Source: Hexactinellida sp. DTS-2022
Lineage: Eukaryota > Porifera > Hexactinellida
DNA length: 64,000 nucleotides
Reading direction: 5' to 3'
Assembly (NCBI GenBank): GCA_028753945.1
Contig: JAPNXP010000001.1
Coordinates: 13,010,501-13,074,500 of the forward strand
The notes below the pieces were generated by a model, which did not search any database, was not told the DNA's origin, and worked only from the letters and a program-made list of their open reading frames with translations. This document shows, piece after piece, positions 10,201 to 19,663 of the stretch (its first letter is position 1; the number at the start of each line of letters is the position of its first letter). The position numbers and the translations under genes were made by a program.

Positions 10201-11609
10201 GAGTGTTTTCTGCTCATCCAACTGAGGGAGAGCGGTTCTACTTGAGAATTCTGTTGAATCACGTCACTGGCTGTACCAGCTTTGAGGCTATTCGTACTCT
10301 TCCTGACGGAACTGTTTGTGGTACCTTCAAGGAGGCCGCATGCCACCGCGGATTGCTGGAAGATGATAGCGAATATGATATGTGTTTGGATATGGCTGCT
10401 TCGTGGCATATGCCTCCACAGTTACGTCATCTATTCGTTACCATTCTACTCTATAACGAACCATGTAATCCTGCGGCTCTTTGGGAAAAGTATAAATTTG
10501 CTTTTTCTGATGACTTTCTGCATCGTGCTAGAAAATCTGTGCCCGATATCGAGGTCGATGAGCACATACTTAATGCTGTATTAGTGGATATTGATAAGCG
10601 TTTGCAAAACCAGGGTAAATCTCTAGCAGATTTCCCAGGGATGCCAATACCCATTCATACCAGAAGTCCATACGAGGAGGCTCTTCTAATTCAGAGAGAA
10701 TTAGATTATAACGTAGATGAGCAGCTAGCAATAGTTGTTCATGATGTTCCTTCTCTTAATTCTGATCAGCTTAGTGTATTTACCTCTATAATAGCAGCGG
10801 TAAATGATTCTGAGCAGTATCCCAAAATATTCTTTGTAGATGGTCCCGGGGGCACAGGGAAGACATTCCTTTATAATATACTTTTGGCTCAAGTTCGCTC
10901 GAAGAGTCAAATTGCCCTTGGGTTAGCTAGCAGTGGCATAGCCGCTCTCCTCCTCGCAGGAGGGCGGACTGTCCACTCTAGGTTGAAAGTTCCCATTGAT
11001 ATCAATGAGTTATCTGTATGTAACATTTCGAAACAGAGTGCTTTGGCACAGCTAATTAAGCGTACAAAACTTTTGGTATGGGATGAAGCGTGCATGTCAA
11101 ATAAGCATGTAGCTGAGTGTGTTGATCGCAGTTTGAGGGATATTTGTTCCTGTGATCTCCCCTTTGGTGGCAAAGTAATGGTTTTTGGAGGCGACTTCCG
11201 TCAGATACCCCCTGTGGTTAAGCATGGGTCGAGAGCCGAAGTGGTCTCTTCCTGTCTGAACAGGTCATATCTCTGGCGTTATGTTAAAGTAATGAAGCTA
11301 ACTATAAATATGCGCCTCCAAACATTATTGTCACAAGATGCCCTCGAGGTCAGTAAATTTTCCAACTTTTTATTAAGAGTAGGAGAAGGCACTGAACCTG
11401 AGGATGACAATCAAATGATTCACATAGATAACAAATTTGTAGTACCAGGTGATTCCATTACAGACTTGGTTACTTCAGTCTATGGTGATATAAATGTAAA
11501 TTATGCTGATCGTGATTATGTAAGTCAAAAAATTATTCTGTGTCCTAAAAATGATACAGCTGATTTAATAAACGATTACGTAATTATCAGCTTCCTGGTG
11601 ATGGTATAA
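7242..11609 (+). CDS. Helitron Rep nuclease-helicase (5' part, frameshifted)
   Basis: The N-terminal about 230 residues are charged and contain a 23-residue repeat (69 bp, SADRLEYKRKHQ type), seven or so copies, likely coiled coil. The Helitron-like N domain follows, then the HUH nuclease with HAH at residues 711-713 (GLPHAHIL) and the paired tyrosines in YLYKYVYKG (Y846 and Y850). A Pif1-type superfamily 1 helicase follows, with Walker A GPGGTGKT at 1201-1208, the DEAC box in VWDEACMSN, and FGGDFRQIPP. Family function is nicking and unwinding the element for rolling-circle transposition. The frame is lost near 11588: after NDYVI the expected continuation QLPGDG is found in another frame, consistent with one missing base, and this frame ends after a short nonsense tail. 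Restoring one base would join it to 11615-13102. Confidence 0.85.
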   Translation: MSDDNFPNNKPFKTEAERKRSMRENETPGERALRLEKQRERQTSRRLAQSDAETAMRLEYQREHQEVLRQSEFEAESADRLEYKRKHQGALRQSESEAQSADRLEYKRKHQEALRQSESEAQSADRLEYKRKHQETLRQNESEAQSADRLEYKRKHQETLRQNESEAQSADRLEYKRKHQETLRQNESEAQSADRLEYQRIHQGALRQSESENERIVRLKSRTLLYETSKTLQSKRYLNLARSQISSEVSDGLVDEHSIGSMSYNCSICDAKFWESEKLSTSTKACAKFSLCCGEGKVVLPSLDKLPELLGHLLTAADSRGKYFRSHIRAYNSSLAFCSLGANIDKELANARRGVYTFRIQGVVHHYIGSLLPNSDEAPVFAQIYIHDGTAEAEVENRQRHLGEAKLPELKALQQMLHEVNPYVSHFKHAVDLMRAQGGVDIRLIIRADGCPDPRRYNAPSAPEIAVLLPGGGYSEGVANRDIVLHAHSGGLKRITEIHCAYDSLHYVLLFPLGNDGWHLGIPHSRGRRDVTALEFYSYRLMLRGGLNHLHLSGRLFHQYIVDMYAKIEQQRLNYIKLNQQKIRVDLYSGLADAVAKGDTDATELGRNIILPSSYTNSPRQMFQLYQDAMTIVRKFGKPDLFITFTCNPLWDEITSSLLPNQKATDRPDLIVRVFKQKLRELLDDILKKHVLGKTVAHVYTIEFQKRGLPHAHILVILADDCKPRDPSDYDKIVCAELPDPDLNPRLHQIVKRCMLHGPCGTAKKAAVCMRNGSCAKQYPKKFSDVTTTTKDGYPLYRRRDNSRTVEVAGMKLDNRWVVPYNPYLLLKYNAHINVEICSTVRAVKYLYKYVYKGHDRAIIEFQPGDHTDKPRQVDEVSNYVEARYISACEACYRIFSYDLHANLPHVMRLALHLENQQSVVFRDDADIEDVLSVEKHSTLTGWFLANQKFPSARAISYLDFPEYFVWDKTKREWKPRVKGHGKMVGRVFSAHPTEGERFYLRILLNHVTGCTSFEAIRTLPDGTVCGTFKEAACHRGLLEDDSEYDMCLDMAASWHMPPQLRHLFVTILLYNEPCNPAALWEKYKFAFSDDFLHRARKSVPDIEVDEHILNAVLVDIDKRLQNQGKSLADFPGMPIPIHTRSPYEEALLIQRELDYNVDEQLAIVVHDVPSLNSDQLSVFTSIIAAVNDSEQYPKIFFVDGPGGTGKTFLYNILLAQVRSKSQIALGLASSGIAALLLAGGRTVHSRLKVPIDINELSVCNISKQSALAQLIKRTKLLVWDEACMSNKHVAECVDRSLRDICSCDLPFGGKVMVFGGDFRQIPPVVKHGSRAEVVSSCLNRSYLWRYVKVMKLTINMRLQTLLSQDALEVSKFSNFLLRVGEGTEPEDDNQMIHIDNKFVVPGDSITDLVTSVYGDINVNYADRDYVSQKIILCPKNDTADLINDYVIISFLVMV

Positions 11610-11614
11610 CTCTG

Positions 11615-13102
11615 TTGAGCGCAGATTCTGTAGAAGGTTCTGCTGCAGTAAATTTTCCAAATGAGTTTTTAAATTCCATCACTCCTAACGGTATGCCTCC
11701 TCATCGGCTATTCTTGAAATTGTTTGCGACTGTAATTCTATTGCGTAACCTTGATCCCGATGAGGGTCTTTGTAATGGTACTCGGTTGATTATTAGAGCA
11801 TTCTCAAACCGAGTAATTGACGCGGAGATCGCAACTGGTACAAACAAGCATAAGCGAGTGTTTATACCACGAATTATATTGACTTCTTCTGAGTCTGAAC
11901 TTCCATTTATTCTCAGAAGGAGGCAGTTTCCAATCCGCTTGGCCTATTGTATCACAATTAACAAAGGGCAGGGTCAGAGTTTGGATACCGTTGGTCTATA
12001 TCTGCCATCCCCTGAAGCCATTTTTAGTCATGGCCAACTCTATGTTGCATTGAGTAGAGTTAAAAATCCATTGGGACTAAAAATAATGGTATGTGGAACT
12101 GACAAATCAAAATCTGGGGAAGTTTGGATTAGAAATGTAGTCTATAGGGAAGTTTTTAAATCCTCTTCTAAAATTGAGCCCATAGAAGACATAGATGAAA
12201 TATGTTCTCTATTGAATGAAACATTCCCAAGTTCCCAATTGACAATGACTCCTTTGCCTGAGGCTATTGCTCCTGCAAAGAGAGAGTCTGTCCCAAATAT
12301 ATCTGATGGCAAAGGTAAAATCATGAAACTTTTTGAGTTTAATGACAGTACTATTAGCCCATTGGAAGTTATAGACAAAATGGATATAGCTGAATACACT
12401 GTATCACCATTATCAGATCGTGAATGTATATTTGATGCAATAATTCGAGATCCATTCGATTTGTCAGAGTATTTTCTCAATGGTACGGTGAATAATCTTA
12501 CTATCCCAATGCGGCAGAAGATTGCGCATTGTATTGGATTACACGCGATACTAATTTTACCTATCCGTGAGACTCGAGGTGCAGTAAGCAATTATTACAC
12601 CTCACTTAAAGCACAACTGACAACATATTTTGGTCAGAATGTTTCAGTGTATAATGTTCAACCAGATGGTAACTGTTTGTACCGTACCCTATCTCATATA
12701 ATATTTGGCACTGAAAATTTTTTCGAGATATTAAAGTACAATCTGATTAATACATTCATTACCAGTACCCAGCATCACTACAATGTTATGCGCACATCTG
12801 GCATACACAGTGAGCAGGAATTGCATGAACATATTAACGCTATTTCTGCACCCAACGCATGGGGTACAAATGTTGAACTTAATATGTTAGCCGCCTTGGC
12901 TGGAATTGACATATTATCAGTTGACTGTACTCATGTCAACTCAATTAATTGGAACATTCTCCCTAACTATTTACACAATAAGTTAGACACCCCTATTGAA
13001 TGTGATCCGATTTTTAATGCACAGAAAGTCTGTATTTTACATCATAGACTTAGTAGCCGTCTAGAAGGAAATGAACATTTTGATTCCTTCTTTTTTGCTT
13101 AG
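11615..13102 (+). CDS. Helitron helicase C-terminal motifs plus OTU protease domain
   Basis: This is the continuation of the Rep-helicase gene in the shifted frame. There is no ATG at its start (the first codon here is TTG), so it is not a separate gene. Early residues carry the last Pif1-type motifs, ITINKGQGQSLDTVG and HGQLYVALSRV. After a linker, the C-terminal about 170 residues form an OTU-type cysteine protease domain: DGNCLY with the catalytic Cys codon at 12674-12676, AWGTNVELNMLAALAG, and a late candidate histidine in NEHFDSF. OTU domains occur in some animal Helitrons and are presumed to be deubiquitinase-like; their role in transposition is not known. The stop is TAG at 13100. Confidence 0.8.
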   Translation: MSADSVEGSAAVNFPNEFLNSITPNGMPPHRLFLKLFATVILLRNLDPDEGLCNGTRLIIRAFSNRVIDAEIATGTNKHKRVFIPRIILTSSESELPFILRRRQFPIRLAYCITINKGQGQSLDTVGLYLPSPEAIFSHGQLYVALSRVKNPLGLKIMVCGTDKSKSGEVWIRNVVYREVFKSSSKIEPIEDIDEICSLLNETFPSSQLTMTPLPEAIAPAKRESVPNISDGKGKIMKLFEFNDSTISPLEVIDKMDIAEYTVSPLSDRECIFDAIIRDPFDLSEYFLNGTVNNLTIPMRQKIAHCIGLHAILILPIRETRGAVSNYYTSLKAQLTTYFGQNVSVYNVQPDGNCLYRTLSHIIFGTENFFEILKYNLINTFITSTQHHYNVMRTSGIHSEQELHEHINAISAPNAWGTNVELNMLAALAGIDILSVDCTHVNSINWNILPNYLHNKLDTPIECDPIFNAQKVCILHHRLSSRLEGNEHFDSFFFA

Positions 13103-14036
13103 TAATGTTTCATCGCAATGATGAATATTACGTCGGCTGCTTACAGTTCAGGCTCTCTAAGGTCAGAACTAGTGCCCTTCTTGATGAGTTCATAAGTTCA
13201 TAACTTAGAAAATTCTTTCAATCAAAGTTTTTGATACTCATCATTTTTTATTGGCCAGGAGTTTAATTACTCTTTATGATCACTTATCTGATTATTTTAT
13301 GGCTCCGGCTGCTGTGGGCTCTGTTATACTTGATTATATTTGGTATCTACACGAGACCCACTTAGCGCCATTAAAACTGTGCAATTTTTGTATTATTACA
13401 TTTCACATATAATTTCATAACACTCGATACCTACACTCGATACCTTCCAGTCATCAAATTCACGAAACAAAAAGATAAATCCTAATAGCGTACCCCAGTA
13501 GAACTATAAGCATGTCTATCAACATTCAGAATCATTTCACAATAAGGTTAGTAAGTATTTTTTGTGTATTCTTTGAACATTAATTAACCAGTTTTACTTA
13601 ATAGAATGAGCTGTACAAAGGTAAATACTAAGCAATAATCACTCTGTCTCAATAACTACTATCTACTGGGTATCGAGTTAAAAAAAGGACAATGAAACAT
13701 GAAACAAAAAGATAAATCCTAATAGTGTACCCCAGTAGAACTATAAGCATGTCTATCAACATTCAGAATCATTTCACAATAAGGTTAGTAAGTATTTTTG
13801 TGTATTCTTTGATACATTTGTTACCCAGTTTTATGAAATAGAATGAGCTGTACAAAGGTAAATACTAAGCAATAATCACTCTCCTAGATATTAAGTAAGA
13901 CGTAGCTACTTAATTAAAACTGTTAGAGCTAGATAGCCTATTAAATTTAAATTTGTAGCTAACTTAATCCAAAATTACTCTAATGTAAGGATCTAAAACC
14001 TATAAATATAAAAAAAAACGTAATATAATTCGAAAC
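13103..14036 (+). repeat. Helitron 3' non-coding region with ~100-bp direct repeat
   Basis: No gene. A block starting with ACAAAAAGATAAATCC near 13465 is repeated nearly exactly near 13700, about 233 bp apart. Both copies are followed by related sequence containing AATGAGCTGTACAAAGG, so the whole unit of about 230 bp is duplicated. Confidence 0.7.
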
Positions 14037-14363
14037 ATGTCCACAATGGAAACTAATAGCCCTCCCGCAACCGGCCCTCCAGCAACCGACCCTCCCGCAA
14101 CCGGCCCTCCCGCAACCGGCCCTCCAGCAACCGACCCTCCCGCAACCGGCCCTCCAGCAACCGACCCTCCCGCAACCGGCCCTCCAGCAACCAACCCTCC
14201 CGCAACCGACCCTCCCGCAACCAACCCTCCAGCAACCAACAAACGAGGTAAAAAATATAATAGAGGGAAGAGAGGGGGTCGAACTGTTGACCAACAATTA
14301 GCATTTAGGATGCTTGATGTACTTGATAAAGTTATTAAGGTAATTTGCAATAACTCATTGTAA
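14037..14363 (+). CDS. Proline-rich repeat ORF in Helitron, unknown
   Basis: An ORF of 108 residues starting ATGTCC at 14037. Residues about 7-62 are tandem PPAT-G/D/N pentapeptides from a 15-bp repeat (14053-14240). They are followed by a basic patch (KRGKKYNRGKRGGR) and a short helical segment ending VIKVICNNSL. The sequence AAG-GTAATT at 14337 could be a splice donor, in which case the ORF is a first exon and the last residues are intronic. It is unlike any Helitron accessory protein I know (RPA, endonuclease). The repeat may equally be a non-coding minisatellite that happens to be open; the opposite strand is also open across it. Confidence 0.35.
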   Translation: MSTMETNSPPATGPPATDPPATGPPATGPPATDPPATGPPATDPPATGPPATNPPATDPPATNPPATNKRGKKYNRGKRGGRTVDQQLAFRMLDVLDKVIKVICNNSL

Positions 14364-14674
14364 GTGATAACTTATAGTACTTATCTTTTCCTTTCTCCTG
14401 TTTTTAGTCACCCCAATTTAAAAAAAGAAAAGAAAAAAAGAAAAAAATGGTGTAAATATTAATAAATTAACATTTAGATACGTAATTAGAATAAGTATAG
14501 TAGATTATAAAATTACAATAATATAGATTACGAAATGAAAATTATGAAATTACAATAAATTAATTAATATTGTGAATAATGTATGTATATATAATTATAG
14601 CTTTTTAGATTAGACAAAGGGAATAGGACTTCAGAATAATAAGGCTTCAGCAGGTACATAATTGTTTGCAATTA

Positions 14675-14856
14675 CAGTCGACTCCGCTTATAGAGCCACC
14701 GGTTAATAGATAATCCCCTTAACGGGGGCAACATTTCACAGGATTTATAGGACGGAATGACAGTTTGGCTTAAAATATTTTCGGTACTAGATTTGTCGGC
14801 TTAATCGGGTCAAAGTAACCTGGTCCCGAGGTTACTTTATTATGCGGAGTCGATTG
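14675..14856. mobile_element. TA-flanked MITE, 182 bp
   Basis: Inverted ends CAGTCGACTCCGC (left) and its complement with one change (right) are flanked by TA. The interior has CCGGTTAATAGA-type sequence. It is inserted in the Helitron 3' region. Relatives with the ACTCCGCTTAATAGA motif occur near 23937, 34885, 44857 and 56959. Confidence 0.75.
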
Positions 14857-14939
14857 TATTACTAATCAACTTTGTATCTTTATTCAGCCAGAATTTCTTA
14901 AAGATATAACCTACAGCATATCAAATCAACAGAAGCACA

Positions 14940-15300
14940 ATCAGCAGACTTTATACTATGTTACTATCTACGGGGTATCGAGTCAACGAATACGCAATCA
15001 ACAGCACTATATACTAAGTTACTATCTACGGGGTATCAAATCAACAGAAGCACAATCAGCAGACTTTATACTATGTTACTATCTATGGGGTATCGAGTCA
15101 ACGAATACGCAATCAAAACAGCACTATATACTAAGTTACTATCTATGGGGTATCGAGTCAACAGAAGCGCAATCAACAGCACTATATACTAAGTTACTAT
15201 CTACGGGGTATCGAGTCAACGAATACTCAATCAACAGCACTATATACTAAGTTACTATCTATGGGGTATCGAGTCAACAGAAGCGCAATCAACAGCACTC
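14940..15300 (+). repeat. 59-bp tandem repeat
   Basis: About six units contain AAGTTACTATCTACGGGG followed by TATCGAGTCAACGAATACGC or a close variant. A lone related segment lies near 13660. Position inside the Helitron 3' region suggests it is part of the element. Confidence 0.8.
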
Positions 15301-16245
15301 TCTAAGGAGTTCCTATTTACTAACAAAAGCTCAATGAGCAACAACTTCAATATCCATAGGTGCCACTCGAAGGGGGAAGGGGCCTGGTAACACGAGTGGC
15401 TCGCAGTAGACGCTTAGCCCTCCAGGAGATTGGAAGTACAATTGTGTAAACAATTATAGTTTTAATTCAAGTGGTATGCATGTTCTATTATATAATGTTT
15501 CAAATTATATCATATACCATTAATAGCAATTGAATCTCCAGTGCCTTACAAACTATAAATCTCGGGATAAATATCGTTGTAAGCATTATGGTTGAGTAAA
15601 CTAAATAATTCCCGAAGGTCATACAGGTAGAATTCAACCGATATATTTAGTAACTAATTATCATAGATCGTTGAGTCAATGTATATTATAGTTGCTATTT
15701 GAGAAAAAGAGCTACCATGACTGTCTCGATTCTAAATTCCAAAGCTAACAGATCAAAACTATCTTTAGAAATATTTTATTAATTAACTGATTATTAGTTC
15801 CAGATTTATCTATTCTAAAATCGTAACATACCAAGTTTCCCGCAAATTAATCTTAAGAAATACGTATTGTCAAATTTTTATAAATATTCACTATTAATTC
15901 TAGAAATTCTCCATTCTAAAATCGTAACATACCAAAGTTAAGAGAACTAATTAATATTAAGAAATAATGACTAAAGTGTTAATGAATTAATAACTAACTA
16001 ATTACTGTACCATAAAAGTTCTAGAACATTCCCTATTTAAATACTAAAGTTACTGTACAAATTTATCTTATTAATTTATTACGTAAAACTCCAACATGAC
16101 TTGGGGTTAGGGGTATAAATAGATTTGTCCCAACTTTCACTTTACTTTTCACTTTCTTAAGTTGAAGTAACTAATCATTGGTGCCAGAATAGTGTCAATT
16201 AAAAAGACCAAGCCAATAAATAATAAAAAACTTAATAAGTTTAGT
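15301..16245 (+). other. Helitron 3' region, non-coding
   Basis: No gene is seen. A potential hairpin, CCACTCG (15363) with CGAGTGG (15394), encloses a G-rich loop. Two segments near 15815 and 15908 share TCTAAAATCGTAACATACCA, an internal direct repeat. Confidence 0.4.
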
Positions 16246-16327
16246 GAGGAGTAAGGCCGCATAGCGGCCGTTAACTTGAGGTGCGTAGCACCGATCTGTC
16301 GCAACGCGACCGAGACCGAAGGGCTCG
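16246..16327 (+). other. Helitron 3' terminal hairpin cluster
   Basis: Four short stems lie in a row: GGCCGC/GCGGCC, GGTGC/GCACC, GTCGC/GCGAC, and the terminal CGAG..CTCG pairing around CCGAAGG. Helitrons use a 3' hairpin as the termination signal for rolling-circle transfer. The same cluster ends the copies at 98-190 (minus), 17178-17262 (minus) and 27070-27157. Confidence 0.8.
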
Positions 16328-16511
16328 TTGTTTTTAAATCACAATTAAATTCAAGCTCTTATTCTTTAAATCTTTTCTTCATTCAATACTGAAGTTTCCA
16401 ATCTCATATATGTTCATTTATATTCTATATGAATCATGGTTATCATACACTCAACATCCAGTATCTCGAAACTTTAGGCTTTAGGGCATATCAAAATCTG
16501 TTCAAGAAGTT

Positions 16512-16622
16512 TGAGTTAACGGACATTCGAGATAGCGGATGTTGACTATGCAGCGACGAAATGTCCAAGCGACGAAATTCCGGCGACGAAATGTCCGGCG
16601 ACGAAATGTCCGATTACCGTAT
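16512..16622 (-). repeat. Foldback arm, right
   Basis: Reverse complement of 5563-5655, with four rather than three GACGAAATGTCC-type units. It lies 185 bp outside the Helitron 3' end. Confidence 0.7.
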
Positions 16623-16887
16623 AGGGCTCCTATTTCCCCTGTACATTGGTCGCTCCCTGTACGGTTGGCAGGTATGATAAAAGAGAGCATTTCCCAGGGA
16701 GCTTAAAGGCAGTATCTAATCCTGAGTTCAAATAACTATAAAACTTCATACTACATTATGGAATTAGAAGCTTATATTCGTGTAGGCAATCTTAGATATA
16801 AAGTCTCCAACGAATATTTAATTAATCACTAAATAATGTAGCGACTTTAGTTTCTGATATTATTAGAAGCTAATCAATTTATCCACG

Positions 16888-17056
16888 TCAACCGGGGGTC
16901 CGCGAAATATTTTAAGGGGTCCGCCGCGGATATCTATCACGATAATAGTATCATATTATTTAAGATGTTTTGGGTCGCTTAGTTTATGTTTTGGGTCGCA
17001 ATATATTTTTTAATACAACCAGGGGTCCGTTAATTTGAAAAGGTCGAGAACCACTG
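16888..17056. mobile_element. hAT-like remnant
   Basis: The right end GGTCGAGAACCACTG is a typical hAT-type terminus, and the interior has repeated GGGGTCCG phrases. The left terminus is not clear, so this is probably truncated. Confidence 0.4.
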
Positions 17057-17177
17057 ATCTACGTGGTATAAATAATAATTTAATGAAAATATTGGTAAGA
17101 CACGGGCAGCTCCCACAACCGGCACCCTCATTGGTGTAAAGTCAAGCCAATATGTTTCATTTAACCAATAATAGTTA

Positions 17178-17630
17178 CGAGCCCTTCGGTCTCGGTCGCT
17201 TTGCGACAGATCGATGCTCGCACCTCAAGTTAACGGCCGCTATGCGGTCTTAGCCCTCACTAAACTATTGATTACATAGCTAGTAATATTTGTCATAATT
17301 ATTTACTTATAATACCCGTTTACTTATAGTACCCATTGAAAACTAACTTCTGGGTTGATTTTGAATTTTAATTAATTTTGTTTACCTATTTGTGTAAACA
17401 ACAATAAATATTCATATTAGAAATTTGTATCAATGCGATATTCCAAATCAGCATACTTGTTTACCTATTATAATTTATAACATTTGTTTACCAATTATAA
17501 CATTTGAAAGTTAGTTTATATCTCATATACAAATGCGGTTTCTATTCCCCCATCACGTTAACACGATCCGGACAAACACACAAATAAACAAACACACACA
17601 CAAACAACAATCGAGATTTAATAATATGGA
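17178..17630 (-). mobile_element. Non-autonomous Helitron, 453 bp
   Basis: The hairpin cluster lies at 17178-17262 (3' end on the minus strand), followed by about one minisatellite unit. The 5' terminus TCCATATTATTAAA ends at 17630. It lacks coding sequence and has diverged more than the other copies. Confidence 0.8.
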
Positions 17631-17832
17631 TATAACTAATACATATCTTAAATTATCCACAATCCGTGAAAAGCATCAGTTTGTAATTTTTGAATGAATA
17701 TAGAAAATATGGATAGACACTTTGGGAATGCACATGTACTAGCCATAGTATTTCTGTGATCCGACAAATTCCCAGTTACGGGCACCCTCCGGACGACAGT
17801 ACCCAGAGTGTATTGAGTGTATTGAGTGTATT

Positions 17833-18036
17833 CAGTTGCGTAACTAGGACTTTTGAACTGGGGGGGCAAATGGGGAGCAAGACAAAATCCTGGGGGCTCA
17901 GGATGGGTCAGTCGGATGGAGTAGTAAATTAGCTAAGTGTATATCCTAAAAAAAGTTGGGGGGCAAATGGGGGGTAATCTAAAAAACAGGGGGAGCAGTC
18001 TCCCCCCCCCTTGCCCCCCCCCTGGATACGCCACTG
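17833..18036. mobile_element. hAT-type MITE, 204 bp
   Basis: The ends CAGTTGCGTA and TACGCCACTG are flanked by the 8-bp repeat AGTGTATT at 17825-17832 and 18037-18044. The interior is marked by G-runs on one side and C-runs on the other. Confidence 0.8.
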
Positions 18037-19446
18037 AGTGTATTCCCAGCTGGGTCGAGATAGAAGACAGTGGAGCAATTCCAAAGACAGTGGAGCAATT
18101 CCAACTCCCGAAGAGATGCAGGGCCACTTCTACGAATAAAAGTGAATGCATTTGTGACTCGAGTCCAATACTATTACCACACCGTCTGGGTCAGTTCAAC
18201 GTCTTTAGGTTTCTTTAGCTGTCCAATACCAATGCTATAAATGTATTGCAGTTCTATGGAGAATACAGAAACTCTGTTGCTGCTATCTGCTGTTAATACT
18301 CTCCGTAACAGTCGATGCATAGGCAGTTAGGCGAGTTCAACTGTCCGTCTGTTGAACACACAGTATCAGCTCTCTAATTAGTTCGTAGCTGTTAATTGAA
18401 ACTGTAGCAGAGTATTTAACCTTGTGTCCGTAACGAAGATGTGCTCTTTAGTTAATCCATTCCCCATGTGTGAGCAAGCGTTTACCGTCCGAATCTACAA
18501 ATGCACTACCCAGCAGAGGAGACTACCTGAATGCGTATATTATCCCAATCTGCTACGTAATGAGCTTATTAGCTACGTAATGAACTTATTAGCCTCATCT
18601 ATAGCTATGTGATGAACACACTCATCAAGAGCAACGCGTGATGAGTAGTGGTTTCGTTCCATCCCAGGAACTCATCAGGAGGGTAACCCTCGACCACATT
18701 TCTGTTACCAGTGAACCACAGGGATTAGACTGGTGCACACTGGTGCACTCCTGTCAGCACAGCTATGCCAACTGCAATAAGCTCTTTATTACAACTATCC
18801 TCTCTCCAGCGGTTAGGATAGGTTACGTCTTGAGGGAATAGTTGAGATCTGACACTCTAAGAGCATCCCGAATTCTCTGATTAGAGATTTTAGTTTTGGT
18901 AACGTTGGACATTTGAATAGCGGGTATGGCAGCCTGGTTGGTGTCTTCAACTGTTCCAAACCCTATCAACTATAGGTAGTAATATACTACTACCTATAGT
19001 TTACACAGACAAGGAACAGAATGTAAATGGGTCATATGTCTCGGAACCAAGACCCATCTTATTCATGTCCCACTCTACCATAGACGTATTATGAAAAGTT
19101 ATTGCTTTAAATATCCGGGATTAGCATTTAGGAGCGCTGAATACCTTGAATATCTCTATAACCAGTGATAACAAACAAAGAGTTTCTTGTGGGGAAGATT
19201 TAGTTAGAATATGCTTCATGATCCATTGTTTCCTATAGAACTGTATTATGACTTGCAATTAATCAACTATCATAATAGACCTTGGATAACTGTAGTAGAT
19301 TATAATATACGTGTAATTTGTCTATACATTTTATAGCAATACCACGGATACTAACTATACATAACACAGTGTGTGATAATGCCCTATATACACCACTTAT
19401 CTGGGAGGTAATTACTAGACTACTACAGGGTACTTGGTAAGGTACA
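18037..19446. other. Non-coding spacer with CATCAGGAGGGTAACC box
   Basis: No convincing gene. A 19-bp direct repeat (GACAGTGGAGCAATTCC) lies near 18069. At 18645-18697 a 50-bp block containing CTCATCAGGAGGGTAACC matches 40718-40770 closely. Its core also matches the GPCR-like coding region at about 39205-39225 on the minus strand. TATA-like TATAAATG lies near 18236. Confidence 0.45.
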
Positions 19447-19663
19447 TCTATATTATTAAAACTAGATAGTTGTTAGTTTGTTTATGTGTTTGTTAAGTGA
19501 TGGGGGAATAGAAACCGCATTTCTAATTTTTTGATAGAGACTATGTTCCAAATGTTATAATAAGTAAACAAGTATGCAGATCGAATTTCACATTTACAAA
19601 TAAATAATGTGAATATCTATTGTTGTTGTTTACAAAAATAGGTAAATGAATGAATGAAAATTC
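19447..19663 (+). mobile_element. Helitron 5'-end fragment
   Basis: The 5' terminus TCTATATTATTAAAAC is present, followed by the GGGGGAATAGAAACCGC segment and one minisatellite-like unit. Homology then stops and no terminal hairpin follows, so this copy is 3'-truncated. Confidence 0.7.

Larger units (their letters stand above)
5748..16327 (+). mobile_element. Helitron, 10.6 kb, with RepHel-OTU gene
   Basis: The 5' end is A-TCTATATTATTAAA and the 3' end is the hairpin cluster ending GGGCTCG-T, with no target-site duplication. Internal order is: GT-rich stretch, 142-bp minisatellite (5880-7010), promoter, Rep/helicase gene with C-terminal OTU domain (7242-13102), proline-rich ORF (14037-14363), an inserted MITE (14675-14856), a 59-bp tandem repeat (about 14940-15300), and terminal hairpins. 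The terminal CTCG is a variant of the usual CTRR. The helicase is frameshifted, so this copy may no longer be autonomous unless the shift is a sequencing error. Four shorter relatives lie in the window (98-1484, 17178-17630, 19447-19663, 26643-27157). Confidence 0.85.

Noticed and set aside
13980-14350. Minus-strand Gly/Ala/Val-rich and Arg/Glu-rich ORFs
   Set aside because: Shadows of the 15-bp tandem repeat; the repeat is open in several frames, which also weakens the plus-strand call.
17937-18218. Pro/Gly-rich ORFs on both strands
   Set aside because: Caused by G-run and C-run arms of the hAT MITE at 17833-18036.
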